Of a DNA stretch of 9,337 bases, positions 1-9,300 are shown in pieces. This DNA comes from NZQO01 sp002693605. Its GTDB lineage: Bacteria > Bacteroidota > Bacteroidia > Flavobacteriales > Flavobacteriaceae. Position 1 is the stretch's first letter; every line of letters begins with the position of its first letter. Below the pieces are notes generated by a model, which did not search any database, was not told the origin of the DNA, and worked only from the letters and a program-made list of their open reading frames with translations. Position numbers and translations under genes: made by a program. Location of the stretch: assembly GCA_963972105.1 (NCBI GenBank), contig CAXAVH010000100.1, forward strand, positions 1 through 9,337, read 5' to 3'.

Positions 1-189
1 CCGTGGAACCGTTTCAGCCAGCCCCACCGCGAGCCGTTGTTCCGGCCGAAACCCGAATTACTCTCAAAGTCTAAAGCCGAATGGCAGGAGCTTACCAAGG
101 AAGTGTTTCAGGAACTGTTCCGAAAGAGTGCCGTGAAGCGAACCAAGTTCGAGGGGCTGAAGCGCAACATCGGTTTTTTGGAAGAGTAG
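1..189 (+). CDS. queG: Epoxyqueuosine reductase QueG, C-terminal end (partial)
   Basis: The frame is open from the first base and ends at TAG, giving 62 residues that begin PWNRFSQPHREPLFRPKPEL and end in RNIGFLEE. The WN(R/K)F..PH.EP.F.P...L pattern, followed by a W..LT...F..LF..SA..R....G..RNI tail, is what I know from the end of QueG. QueG is a cobalamin- and [4Fe-4S]-dependent cytoplasmic enzyme that reduces epoxyqueuosine to queuosine at the tRNA wobble position 34. The catalytic residues and the cysteine-rich cluster motifs lie upstream of the window; the CP that normally precedes this WN would supply the last cluster cysteine. The protein stops soon after RNI, so this is the short form without the extra C-terminal HEAT-like repeats of some homologues. 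It lies 99 bases upstream of maeB. The family call is firm for so short a piece; no full domain can be checked. Confidence 0.9.
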   Translation, partial: PWNRFSQPHREPLFRPKPELLSKSKAEWQELTKEVFQELFRKSAVKRTKFEGLKRNIGFLEE

Positions 190-256
190 CGAGAAATCGC
201 AGTTTCGCCCCTTCAGAAAAAAAGGTTTCAAAATTTCCCGGTTCGGTTAACAAGCG

Positions 257-264
257 TAACTTTG
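257..264 (+). promoter_or_regulatory. Putative Bacteroidota -7 promoter element for maeB
   Basis: TAACTTTG matches the TAnnTTTG -7 consensus of the Bacteroidota primary sigma factor. It lies in the 99-base gap between queG and maeB and ends 24 bases before the maeB ATG. A TTTC at 234-237, 19 bases upstream, could be a degenerate TTTG -33 element. Transcription would start near base 270 and give a leader of roughly 20 bases. The match to the -7 box and the location are seen; promoter activity is inferred. No convincing intrinsic terminator for queG precedes it, so some read-through from queG is possible. Confidence 0.5.
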
Positions 265-277
265 TAGAACTACAAAA

Positions 278-292
278 ATGGCAACCTTATGA
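278..292 (+). other. Four-codon mini-ORF overlapping the maeB start
   Basis: ATG at 278 begins a four-codon frame (Met-Ala-Thr-Leu) that ends in TGA at 290-292. Its stop overlaps the maeB start as ATGA. The bases just before it are A-rich (CTACAAAA), which suits flavobacterial initiation better than the bases just before the maeB ATG. It could be a chance overlap or a short coupling frame; nothing beyond the sequence arrangement supports translation. Confidence 0.2.
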
Positions 293-2592
293 GCAAGCAA
301 AGTAGACGTCGAGAGGCCTTGGTGTACCACGCCAAGCCCAGACCCGGTAAAATACAGGTAGTTCCCTCAAAAAAATACGCTACGCAGCGCGATCTTTCCT
401 TAGCCTACTCGCCTGGGGTTGCAGAGCCCTGCCTAGAGATAGAGAAGGAAACCAACAACGTGTACAAATACACTAACAAGGGGAATCTCGTGGCGGTAAT
501 CTCTAACGGAACTGCCGTGCTGGGCCTAGGAAACATTGGTCCCGAGGCATCAAAACCCGTCATGGAGGGCAAGGGCTTGCTATTTAAGATCTTTGCAGAT
601 ATTGATGTTTTTGATATTGAGGTAAACACCGAGAACATCGATGCCTTTGTCGAAACCGTAAAGAATATTTCGCCAACCTTTGGGGGCATAAACCTGGAAG
701 ATATCAAGGCGCCCGAGGCCTTTGAAATAGAAAAGCGCCTAAAGCAGGAGCTGGACATACCCGTAATGCACGACGACCAGCACGGTACGGCGATCATTTC
801 GGCCGCGGCCCTGCTCAATGCACTCGAATTGGCCGACAAGAAAATTACCGAAGTTTCCATAGTAATAAGTGGGGCGGGAGCTGCCGCCGTTTCTTGCACA
901 AAGCTGTACAAGGCCTTCGGCGCAAAGACCGAAAATATCGTGATGTTGGACAGCAAGGGCGTAATTCGGAAAGATCGTGAAAATCTTTCCGAAGAGAAAA
1001 GCGAGTTCGCCTCGCACCGGAAAATAGATACCTTGCAAGAGGCGATGGAAGGAGCCGACGTGTTCGTGGGTCTTTCTGTGGCCGATATCGTAACTCCCGA
1101 GATGTTGAAGAGCATGGCCAACAACCCGATTGTGTTCGCCATGGCAAATCCCGATCCGGAGATTGACTACAACCTCGCCATTAGTACCCGCAAGGATATT
1201 ATCATGGCCACGGGCCGAAGCGACCACCCAAACCAGGTGAACAACGTGCTTGGCTTTCCTTTCATTTTCAGGGGCGCGCTAGACGTAAGGGCCACCAAGA
1301 TTAACGAGGAGATGAAAATGGCAGCCGTTAAGGCGTTAGCCGAACTGGCCAAGGAGCCCGTGCCAGAGCAGGTAAATATTGCCTATGGCGAGACCAAGCT
1401 CAACTTCGGCAGGGATTATATTATTCCGAAGCCGTTTGACCCGCGCTTGATAGCAACGGTGCCTCCCGCCGTGGCGAGGGCAGCCATGGAAAGTGGCGTC
1501 TCGCAGGAGGATATTACAGATTGGCAAAAATATGAGGACGAGCTCTACGAACGTATGGGCAGCGACAACAAAATTATTAGACTTTTGCTGAATCGGGCCC
1601 GCACCAACCCCAAGCGAATCGTCTTTGCCGAAGCAGACCATCTGAACGTTTTGAAGGCGGCGCAAATTGTCCACGAGGAAGGAATCGGGATTCCCGTTTT
1701 GCTTGGAAGAAAGGAAATTATAGCCGAGTTAATGCAACAGTTAGAATTCGACGCTGAGGTTGAAATAATTGATCCAAAATCGGATGATCAGGAGGAGAAA
1801 CGAAATTTCTATGCCGAAAAGCACTGGAAGAACCGCCGCCGCAGCGGTATTAGTTTGTACGATGCAAAAAGCCTTATGCGCGAGCGCAATTACTTCGCCG
1901 CGATGATGGTCAAGGAAGGGGATGCCGATACCATGATTTCGGGATATTCACGGGCCTATCCCGCCGTGGTACGTCCCGTGCTGGAAACAATTGGTCGTTT
2001 TGATGGGGTAGATAAGGTAGCCACGACCAACTTGATGCTCACCAAACGAGGACCGTTGTTCTTTTCAGATACTTCTATAAATATCGATCCCACGGCAAAG
2101 GAACTCGCTAAGATAGCGCAAATGACAAATTATACGATGAAGATGTTCGGGCTTACCCCGGTCATCGCCATGATATCGTATGCGAATTTTGGCTCTTCAA
2201 AAGATGCGCACGCCTCAAAGGTTCGCGATGCAGTAGCGTACCTGCACCGTATGTCCCCCGATATGCACGTTGACGGCGAGCTGCAGGCCGATTTTGCCTT
2301 GAATCCGGAAATGCTACAAAGCAAGTTTCCTTTCAGTAAGCTGGCCGGTAAGAAAGTGAACGCGTTGATCTTTCCAAATCTCGACTCGGCCAACAGCAAT
2401 TACAAGCTGCTGAAGGAGCTTAACAATATCGAGTCCATTGGTCCTATAATGCTGGGTATGCGTATGCCGGTACACATTCTGCAATTGGGCGCTAGCGTTG
2501 AGGAAATCGTTAACATGGCGGCCGTTTCGGTGGTAGATGCCCAACAGAAGGAAAAGCGCGAAAAAGAGCGTGCAAACCGAACCGAAAACTAG
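289..2592 (+). CDS. maeB: NADP-dependent malic enzyme, hybrid MaeB type with PTA-like domain
   Basis: This 767-residue cytoplasmic enzyme should catalyse oxidative decarboxylation of malate to pyruvate and CO2 with formation of NADPH, linking the TCA cycle to pyruvate and biosynthetic reducing power. The malic N-terminal domain covers about residues 17-160: YSPGVAEPC (40-48, catalytic Tyr40), GKGLLFK (94-100, Lys95 the likely general base), metal ligands Glu137/Asp138 in NLEDI and Asp162 or Asp163 in HDDQHG. The NAD(P)-binding domain follows with GAGAAA (195-200), ANPDPE (286-291) and NQVNN (315-319). From about 430 to 750 comes a phosphotransacetylase-like domain (FAEADH, INIDPTA, GELQADFALN, IFPNLDSAN), typical of the large MaeB class, where it is regulatory (acetyl-CoA sensing) rather than catalytic. 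The tail from about 752 is highly charged. Full length is usual for the class, and the start MSKQSRRREALVYHAKP matches what I know of flavobacterial homologues. A promoter-like TAACTTTG lies 24 bases upstream. NADP rather than NAD preference is assumed from the class. Confidence 0.95.
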   Translation: MSKQSRRREALVYHAKPRPGKIQVVPSKKYATQRDLSLAYSPGVAEPCLEIEKETNNVYKYTNKGNLVAVISNGTAVLGLGNIGPEASKPVMEGKGLLFKIFADIDVFDIEVNTENIDAFVETVKNISPTFGGINLEDIKAPEAFEIEKRLKQELDIPVMHDDQHGTAIISAAALLNALELADKKITEVSIVISGAGAAAVSCTKLYKAFGAKTENIVMLDSKGVIRKDRENLSEEKSEFASHRKIDTLQEAMEGADVFVGLSVADIVTPEMLKSMANNPIVFAMANPDPEIDYNLAISTRKDIIMATGRSDHPNQVNNVLGFPFIFRGALDVRATKINEEMKMAAVKALAELAKEPVPEQVNIAYGETKLNFGRDYIIPKPFDPRLIATVPPAVARAAMESGVSQEDITDWQKYEDELYERMGSDNKIIRLLLNRARTNPKRIVFAEADHLNVLKAAQIVHEEGIGIPVLLGRKEIIAELMQQLEFDAEVEIIDPKSDDQEEKRNFYAEKHWKNRRRSGISLYDAKSLMRERNYFAAMMVKEGDADTMISGYSRAYPAVVRPVLETIGRFDGVDKVATTNLMLTKRGPLFFSDTSINIDPTAKELAKIAQMTNYTMKMFGLTPVIAMISYANFGSSKDAHASKVRDAVAYLHRMSPDMHVDGELQADFALNPEMLQSKFPFSKLAGKKVNALIFPNLDSANSNYKLLKELNNIESIGPIMLGMRMPVHILQLGASVEEIVNMAAVSVVDAQQKEKREKERANRTEN

Positions 2593-2649
2593 GCGTTTTT
2601 ACTGGGGTATTTTCACATGTTACAGACGGTGCACTATGAATAATTATGC

Positions 2650-2657
2650 TATATTTG
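2650..2657 (+). promoter_or_regulatory. Putative Bacteroidota -7 promoter element for ruvA-sprA
   Basis: TATATTTG is an exact match to TAnnTTTG and ends 23 bases before the ruvA ATG, almost the same spacing as the element before maeB. It lies in the 88-base maeB-ruvA gap. No clear TTTG is seen at the expected -33 position, so the upstream half is weak or absent. If it is active, it would drive ruvA together with sprA, which follows three bases after ruvA. No hairpin followed by a T-run is evident after maeB, so read-through from maeB cannot be excluded. Confidence 0.45.
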
Positions 2658-2680
2658 GCCCTTTAACATTTTTGTAACGT

Positions 2681-3262
2681 ATGATAACCCATATCGAGGG
2701 ACGATTGGTCGAGAAAAACCCTACCGATGTTGTAATTGATTGCAACGGCGTGGGCTATTTTATCAACATCTCACTGCATACGTTTTCACAACTATCCTCT
2801 TCTGAAAAGCTAAAGTTATACACCCATCTGCAGGTACGCGAAGACGCGCATACGCTATACGGATTCGTGAGTAAAGCAGAGCGGGAAATTTTCAGGATGC
2901 TGCTCTCCGTTTCGGGGGTAGGTGCCGGTACGGCAAGAACCATGCTCTCGTCGCTTTCACCCGAGCAGGTGCGCGATGCCATTGCCGCCGACGATGTGGC
3001 CACCATTCAGTCGGTCAAGGGTATTGGCGCCAAGACCGCACAGCGCATAATTTTGGACTTAAAGGACAAAATCCTAAAATTGTACGGTCTGGACGACGTT
3101 TCTGCGGTTTCGAGCAATACGAACAAGAATGAAGCGTTATCTGCTCTGGAGACATTAGGGTTTGCACGCAAGCAAGCCGAACGGGTTTGCGACAAGATCG
3201 TTAAGGAGAACCCTGCGGCATCGGTAGAGGAAATAATAAAACAAGCTTTAAAAAATTTGTAA
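2681..3262 (+). CDS. ruvA: Holliday junction branch migration complex subunit RuvA
   Basis: This 193-residue protein is full length for RuvA. RuvA forms tetramers that clamp four-way DNA junctions and recruit the RuvB hexameric motor for branch migration; RuvC then cuts the junction. The N-terminal OB-fold domain (about 1-62) begins MITHIEGRLVEK and ends VREDAHTLYGF; Glu54 and Asp55 correspond to the acidic pin residues that sit at the junction centre. Domain II (about 65-140) carries two helix-hairpin-helix motifs, SVSGVGAGTA (76-85) and SVKGIGAKTA (111-120), the second followed by QRIILDLKDK. A flexible linker (about 140-150) leads to domain III (about 150-193), with ALSALETLGF and a C-terminal VEEIIKQALKNL, the RuvB-contacting three-helix unit. 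The ATG lies 23 bases downstream of a TATATTTG element. sprA follows in the same frame after only TAA CCA. No oddities in the protein. Confidence 0.97.
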   Translation: MITHIEGRLVEKNPTDVVIDCNGVGYFINISLHTFSQLSSSEKLKLYTHLQVREDAHTLYGFVSKAEREIFRMLLSVSGVGAGTARTMLSSLSPEQVRDAIAADDVATIQSVKGIGAKTAQRIILDLKDKILKLYGLDDVSAVSSNTNKNEALSALETLGFARKQAERVCDKIVKENPAASVEEIIKQALKNL

Positions 3263-3265
3263 CCA

Positions 3266-3358
3266 TTGGGCGCGAAAAATTACGATTTCAACTTAGGCCG
3301 TTTCAGGCTATTACTCATTTTAGGATTTATTGTTAGCAGTTACACCGCCGTGTTCGCA
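3266..3358 (+). other. SprA signal peptide coding segment
   Basis: Counting from TTG 3266, residues 1-14 (MGAKNYDFNLGRFR) form a polar n-region ending in two arginines. Residues 15-30 are a hydrophobic core (LLLILGFIVSSYTAVF). V29-F30-A31 followed by Gln32 is a good signal peptidase I site, so the mature protein would begin QDST. There is no lipobox cysteine, so SprA is not a lipoprotein. This agrees with export by Sec and insertion in the outer membrane. Confidence 0.8.
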
Positions 3359-6300
3359 CAGGACTCTACCGCAACGGGCTACGTACAGGGGCGCATGGAG
3401 CTTCCCATGCCGCAGAGCATTGAAGATTTATACACGTACGACCCCATAACCGATAGGTACTACTACTCGCGTACCCTGGGCGATTTCAACATTGGGTATC
3501 CGGTTATCTTAACGCCTGAAGAGTACCGCGACTTGATCTTGAAGGAGCAAATGAAGGCTTATTTCAAGGAAAAGATAGACGCGGCAGATGGTCGAAAGGC
3601 AGGATCGGAGGAAGCACAGAAAAACCTGCTGCCCACCTTTTACGTGAACTCCAATTTCTTCGAGTCGGTTTTCGGCGGAAATGCCATTGAGGTCATTCCC
3701 CAGGGAAGCGTTGAGCTGGACTTAGGCTTGTTATACACCAAGCAGGACAACCCCGCATTCTCGCCCCGTAACAGAAGCAATCTCTCATTCGATTTTGACC
3801 AGCGCATTAGCCTGAGCCTTTTGGGAAAAGTTGGCGAACGACTTCAAATTACCGCCAATTACGACACCCAATCGACGTTCGATTTCCAGAACCAGATAAA
3901 GTTGGAGTATACCCCCACAGAGGATGATATTATTCAAAAAATTGAAGTAGGGAACGTTAATATGCCCTTGAACAGTACCTTAATTCAGGGCGCACAGAGC
4001 CTGTTCGGTGTGAAGACACAGCTGCAATTTGGAAAAACCACCATTACGGGGGTGTTTTCAGAACAAAATTCAGAAACTCGCACCGTTGTTGCAGAGGGCG
4101 GGGCCACCATAACCGATTTCGATATTTTTGCGCTGGATTACGACGAGAACAGGCACTTTTTCCTGGCACATTACTTTCGTGACAATTACGACAGGGTGTT
4201 GCGTCAGTACCCATTCATCAACTCCAACGTGCAGATTACCCGTATCGAGATTTGGGTGACCAACCGGACCAACCGTACCGAGGACGTTCGAAATATTGTG
4301 GCGCTTCAGGACTTGGGTGAATCGGATCCTACCAACATCGGTCTGCCCGTTATCCCGGGAGGCTTTATCAATACCGCCGCAGGGGCATTCCCCACCAACA
4401 GCAATAACGACTTTAACCCCTTTGGCATCAACGCTCCGCCCCAATCCATCTTAAACGACCAGATTCGCGACGTGGCCACGGTACCCTTGGGCTTCGGAGG
4501 CGTTCAGGTAAATGAGGGCATCGATTATGCGGTGCTTGAAAATGCCCGTAGATTGCAGCCCAATGAGTACGACCTTAACTCCCAATTGGGATATATTTCT
4601 TTGAACCAGCGGTTATCTAACGATGAAGTGTTGGGGGTTTCATTCCAATATACCGTAAATGGTGAAGTGTATCAGGTAGGTGAATTTTCAAACGATGGCG
4701 TAAACGCCACGGGCGGCCCCATACCTGGCGACGGAAATCCGAACCCGAATGGAAACCCCACTGGCGGGATACCCCAGAATCTTGTGGTAAAAATGCTGAA
4801 GAGCAATATTACCAACGTGGAGGAGCCGGTGTGGGATTTGATGATGAAAAATATCTATTCGCTCGGTGCCTTTCAGCTCGAGCCAGAAGATTTTACAATG
4901 AATATCTTATACGTGGACCCCGCCCCGTTAAATTATATCAATCCGGTTAACGGGACCCCGTTTCCCGATTCCACGGGCCCTAACGATATTGATATTGCCG
5001 ATGCCACGCTATTGCGTGTCTTCAATTTGGATAGGCTCAATTTCAATAACGACCCCCAGCAAGGCGGAGATGGCTTTTTCGACTTCCTGCCTGGCATCAC
5101 CGTTGACCAGCAAAACGGGCGAATTATCTTTACCAGTGTAGAGCCTTTTGGTCGATATTTATTTGAACGTTTGAAATTGGATACGCCGCCCAATGGGGAG
5201 GCCCAGATTTACGATATACCAAACACCTATAATGCCAACCAGGAACAGTATGTGTTTAGCGCCATGTATAATACCACAAAAATACAGGCAGAGCAGTTAC
5301 AGAGCGAAAAGAACAAGTTTCAGTTAAATGGTAAGTACAAATCGAGTGCGGGCGATGGTATCCCTATTGGGGCGTTCAACATTCCGCAGGGGTCCGTTAC
5401 GGTTACCGCGGGTGGACGAACCTTGGTAGAGGGGGTCGATTATACCGTAAATTACCAATTGGGTCGTGTGCAGATTCTAGATCCTGCCTTGCAGAACTCG
5501 AATGTGCCAATCAACATCTCTACGGAAAATAATACGCTCTTTGGCCAACAGACCAAGCGGTTTACCGGTTTGAACGTCGAGCACCAGTTTACCGATAATT
5601 TCCTGGTGGGCGCCACCCTTCTGAACCTGAACGAAAGGCCCCTAACGCAGAAATCTTCATACAACGCCGAACCGATAAATAACACGATCGTAGGCCTTAA
5701 CGCAAACTATTCTACCGAAGTGCCATTTTTAACCCGTTTGGTAAATAAGTTGCCCAATATTGATACCGATGTTGCCTCGAACGTATCGGTGCGGGGTGAA
5801 TTTGCGTATTTGGTTCCGGGGGCCCCAAAAGTGGCCGATTTTGATGGAAGGGCGACCGTATATGTAGACGATTTTGAAGCTTCACAAACCGGCTTGGACG
5901 TAAGCGACCCAACCGGTTGGTTCCTTTCCAGTACGCCTATTGGCTTGGGCGGCGAATTGGCCAACGGTGACTTGGCTTATAATTATAACCGGGCCTTGCT
6001 GAACTGGTATACCATCGATCCCATTTTCTACAGCAGCCAACGCCCTGAGGGGATTACAGATGCCGACTTGTCCTCACCCTTTACCAGAAGGGTATTTCGC
6101 GATGAGATTTTCCCCAATCAAGATTTGGTCCAGGGCCAGACCCAAGCGCTGTTTCCCTTAGACCTAACGTTTTACCCTACCGAACGGGGACCGTACAACT
6201 TTAACCCAGTTGCCAACGGTGGCAATACCCTACCAAATCCCGAAGCGCGATTTGGCGGAATTTCCCGACAACTGGCCACTACCGATTTTGAGCGTGCCAA

Positions 6301-9300
6301 TGTGGAATACATCCAATTCTGGGTAATGGACCCGTTTATTTACGATGAAAATGCCAATAACCCGGGAGGGGTGCTCTCCTTTAACCTTGGTAATATTTCC
6401 GAAGATGTGCTGAAGGACGGCCGAAAACAATATGAAAATGGACTGCCCGAGGACGGGGGCGTGGGCAATACCACCCCCACCGCTTGGGGTAAGGTGCCCA
6501 CAAACCAATCATTGGTATATACGTTCGCTACCCAAGGGCAGGAACGAATTAACCAAGATATCGGGTACGACGGCATTAACGATGCGGGCGAGTTGCTTCA
6601 ATATCCTGCGTTCGCAGGGCAAGCCGACCCGTCGCGTGATAACTACCAGTACTTTCTTCAGGGGGAGGGCGATATCTTCAACCGGTACCTTTTGTACAAT
6701 GGTAGCGAAGGAAACTCGCCTGTGGAAGTTACTGACACCAACCGGGGGAATTCGCCACAGCCCGATGTAGAGGATATTAACCGCGATAACACCATGAACA
6801 CTGTGGACAGTTATTTCGAGTACAACGTAAATATCCGTCCTGGTGCAATGTCGCCGGAGACTAACGAGTTTATTACCGACGTTCGCGAAGACATAGATGT
6901 TACATTACAGAACAACCAGACCATACCGGTGCGTTGGGTACAGTTCAAGATTCCTATTAGCGAGCCCGACCAGGCCGTTAACGGAATTGCCGATTTCCGA
7001 TCTATCCGTTTTATGAGAATGTACCTTTCCCAGTTCACCCAAAATACCACGCTTCGTTTTGGTACTTTGGAATTGGTGCGCGGTGATTACCGCCGCTTCC
7101 TTCCATCGTTAGATATTACGGGCGAAGATCCAGATCTTGACGACACGGTCTTCGAGGTAGAGGCCGTAAATATTTTGGAGAACGCCAGCCGCCAGCCCAT
7201 ACCGTACGTGCTGCCTCCCGGGGTAGTTCGCGAAGAGCTGAACAACAACAACAACATTATTCGCCAAAACGAACAGTCACTCGCACTTCGCGTGTGCGGT
7301 CTGGAACCCAACGACGGGCGCTCGGTCTATAAGAATTTCAGTGTAGACATGCGCCAATACGAAAATCTGGAAATGTTTATCCACGCCGAGTCCCTGCAAA
7401 ACCAGACGGCACTCTCAGATGGTGAGTTAGTGGCGTTCATGCGCTTGGGGAACGACTTGACGCAGAACTTCTATGAGGTAGAAATTCCCTTAGCCGTTAC
7501 GCCGTTCAACACCAGCAGTCCAGAGGATATTTGGCCGGCTGCAAACCGGTTGAACCTACCGCTAAACCTTCTGCAGGAAGTGAAGACCCGCGTGAAGGGT
7601 GACAATATTTTCAACCCCACCGAGGTAAATTACTTTACACCAGAAGATTTGGGTGCCGAGGGCGGCGATGCCGGAAATATTAAGCGAATAGGTATTCGCG
7701 GTAATCCTAGTTTCGGGAACGTGCGGGTTATCATGCTAGGGCTCAAAAACGCTTCCTCGAACGATGTATGTGGGGAAGTTTGGTTTAACGAATTGCGCCT
7801 TTCAGAACTTCGGAATGAAGGGGGATGGGCAGCAGTGGCGAGCGTTGACGCCAACTTGGCAGACTTTGCCACCGTTAGTGCCACGGGCCGCAGAAGTACC
7901 ATTGGTTTCGGCGGAATCGAACAAGGTCCTAACCAGCGTAGCCGCGAAGATTTACAGCAATACGACGTAGTTACCAACTTGAACCTAGGGCAAATGCTTC
8001 CGAAGAAGTGGGGCATACAGTTACCCTTCAACTATGGAATTGCTGAGGAATTAATTACTCCCCAATACGATCCCGAATTTGACGATATTGAGCTCGATGC
8101 CCGATTGGACAATATTGAGGACGAAGGTCAGCGAGAAATAATCAAGGAACAGTCTGTCGATTATACCAAGCGGCAGAGCATCAACTTTATCGGGGTTCGG
8201 AAAGACAGGACCGGCGAGGGGAAACCGCAAATTTACGATGTGGAGAACTTTACGCTTTCCTATTCGTACAACCAGGTAGACCACCACGATTTTGAGATCG
8301 AGGAGTCGCTAGACCAGAACGTGCGCTTGGGGGCTACCTATAACTATAATTTCCAACCCAAGACATACGAGCCATTCAAGAAGAACGATTCGCTTTTTAC
8401 CGGCAAGTATTGGCAGTTTTTGAAGGACCTGAACCTTAATTACGTACCCACGAATATTTCGGCAACATCAAATATTATAAGGCAGTACACCGAACAGAAA
8501 TTCAGGGAGCTAAACTTGGCGCCCGGCAATATTGGTCTGCCAACATTGTTTCAGCGAAACTATCTTTTCGACTGGCAGTACACGATCAATTATAACCTGA
8601 CCAAATCGTTGCGATTCAATTTTAACTCATCGAACAACCGAATTGTTAGCAACTACATTGATGACGTAGGATTTGTGGACAATAGCATAGGCGTTTGGGA
8701 TGGGTTTTTCGAGGTTGGGGACCCCAACCAGCATTTCCAATCGTTACAGGTAAATTACGATTTGCCCTTCGCAAAGGTGCCGTTCCTCAATTTTATTAGG
8801 GCGACCTATTCGTACACGGGCGATTTCCAATGGCAGGACGGTAGTGATCTATTCAATAATATACCCATTACCTTGCGCGATGGCACGACCAATGTGTATG
8901 ACCTGGGGAACTCCATCCAGAATGCAAGTACTCACGCCATCAACTCTACACTGGATATGAACAATTTCTACCGCTATGTCGGTCTCACAAAGATTAAGCC
9001 GGGTACGAGTCAAGGCCCAGGTGGGGTGAAGTCTGGCGGCGCTGGTCTCTTGGACGACTCCAACGGCAAGGGCGACAAGGGCGGTGTGAATGTAAAGGGC
9101 GGCGATGATACCAAGAACAATGCCTTCAATGCCAAGGGCACGGAAACTGCCGGCGGTGGTAGGGGCAATGCCTCGGGCGCAGGGGCAAATTCAGGCACGC
9201 TTACCGGAGGTGAAAAGGCAGTCAACACCCTAATTGGTCTGGCCACTTCCATCAAGCGCGTACGCCTAAACTATACGGAGAACAACGGTATATTCGTTCC

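Noticed and set aside
189..200. GCGA-GAAA-TCGC hairpin with a GNRA-type loop overlapping the queG stop
   Set aside because: The stem is only four base pairs and is not followed by a T-run (the next homopolymer is A), so it is not a convincing intrinsic terminator; it probably arose by chance.
81..305. A 74-codon + strand open frame across the queG end and the maeB leader
   Set aside because: It overlaps the clear QueG reading frame in another phase, has no recognisable protein character and runs into maeB; it is a shadow.
405..1227. Long minus-strand open frames opposite maeB (up to 245 codons)
   Set aside because: They lie entirely opposite a well-conserved malic enzyme domain. The translations are low-information serine/phenylalanine-rich sequence, as expected from the antisense of a coding frame.
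2617..2680. Inverted GTTAC (2619-2623) / GTAAC (2674-2678) in the maeB-ruvA gap
   Set aside because: Five base pairs separated by about 50 bases is too weak to support a terminator or operator.
3150..3262. Possible separate sprA promoter inside the ruvA 3' end (TAGGGTTTG, AAAATTTG)
   Set aside because: The first has three bases instead of two between TA and TTTG and the second lacks the TA, so neither fits TAnnTTTG.
4070..9255. Many minus-strand open frames and one + strand frame (6432-6770) inside sprA
   Set aside because: The sprA frame is continuous and family-like throughout, so these are antisense or out-of-frame shadows. The proline-rich one at 9010-9255 is simply the complement of the glycine-rich linker.
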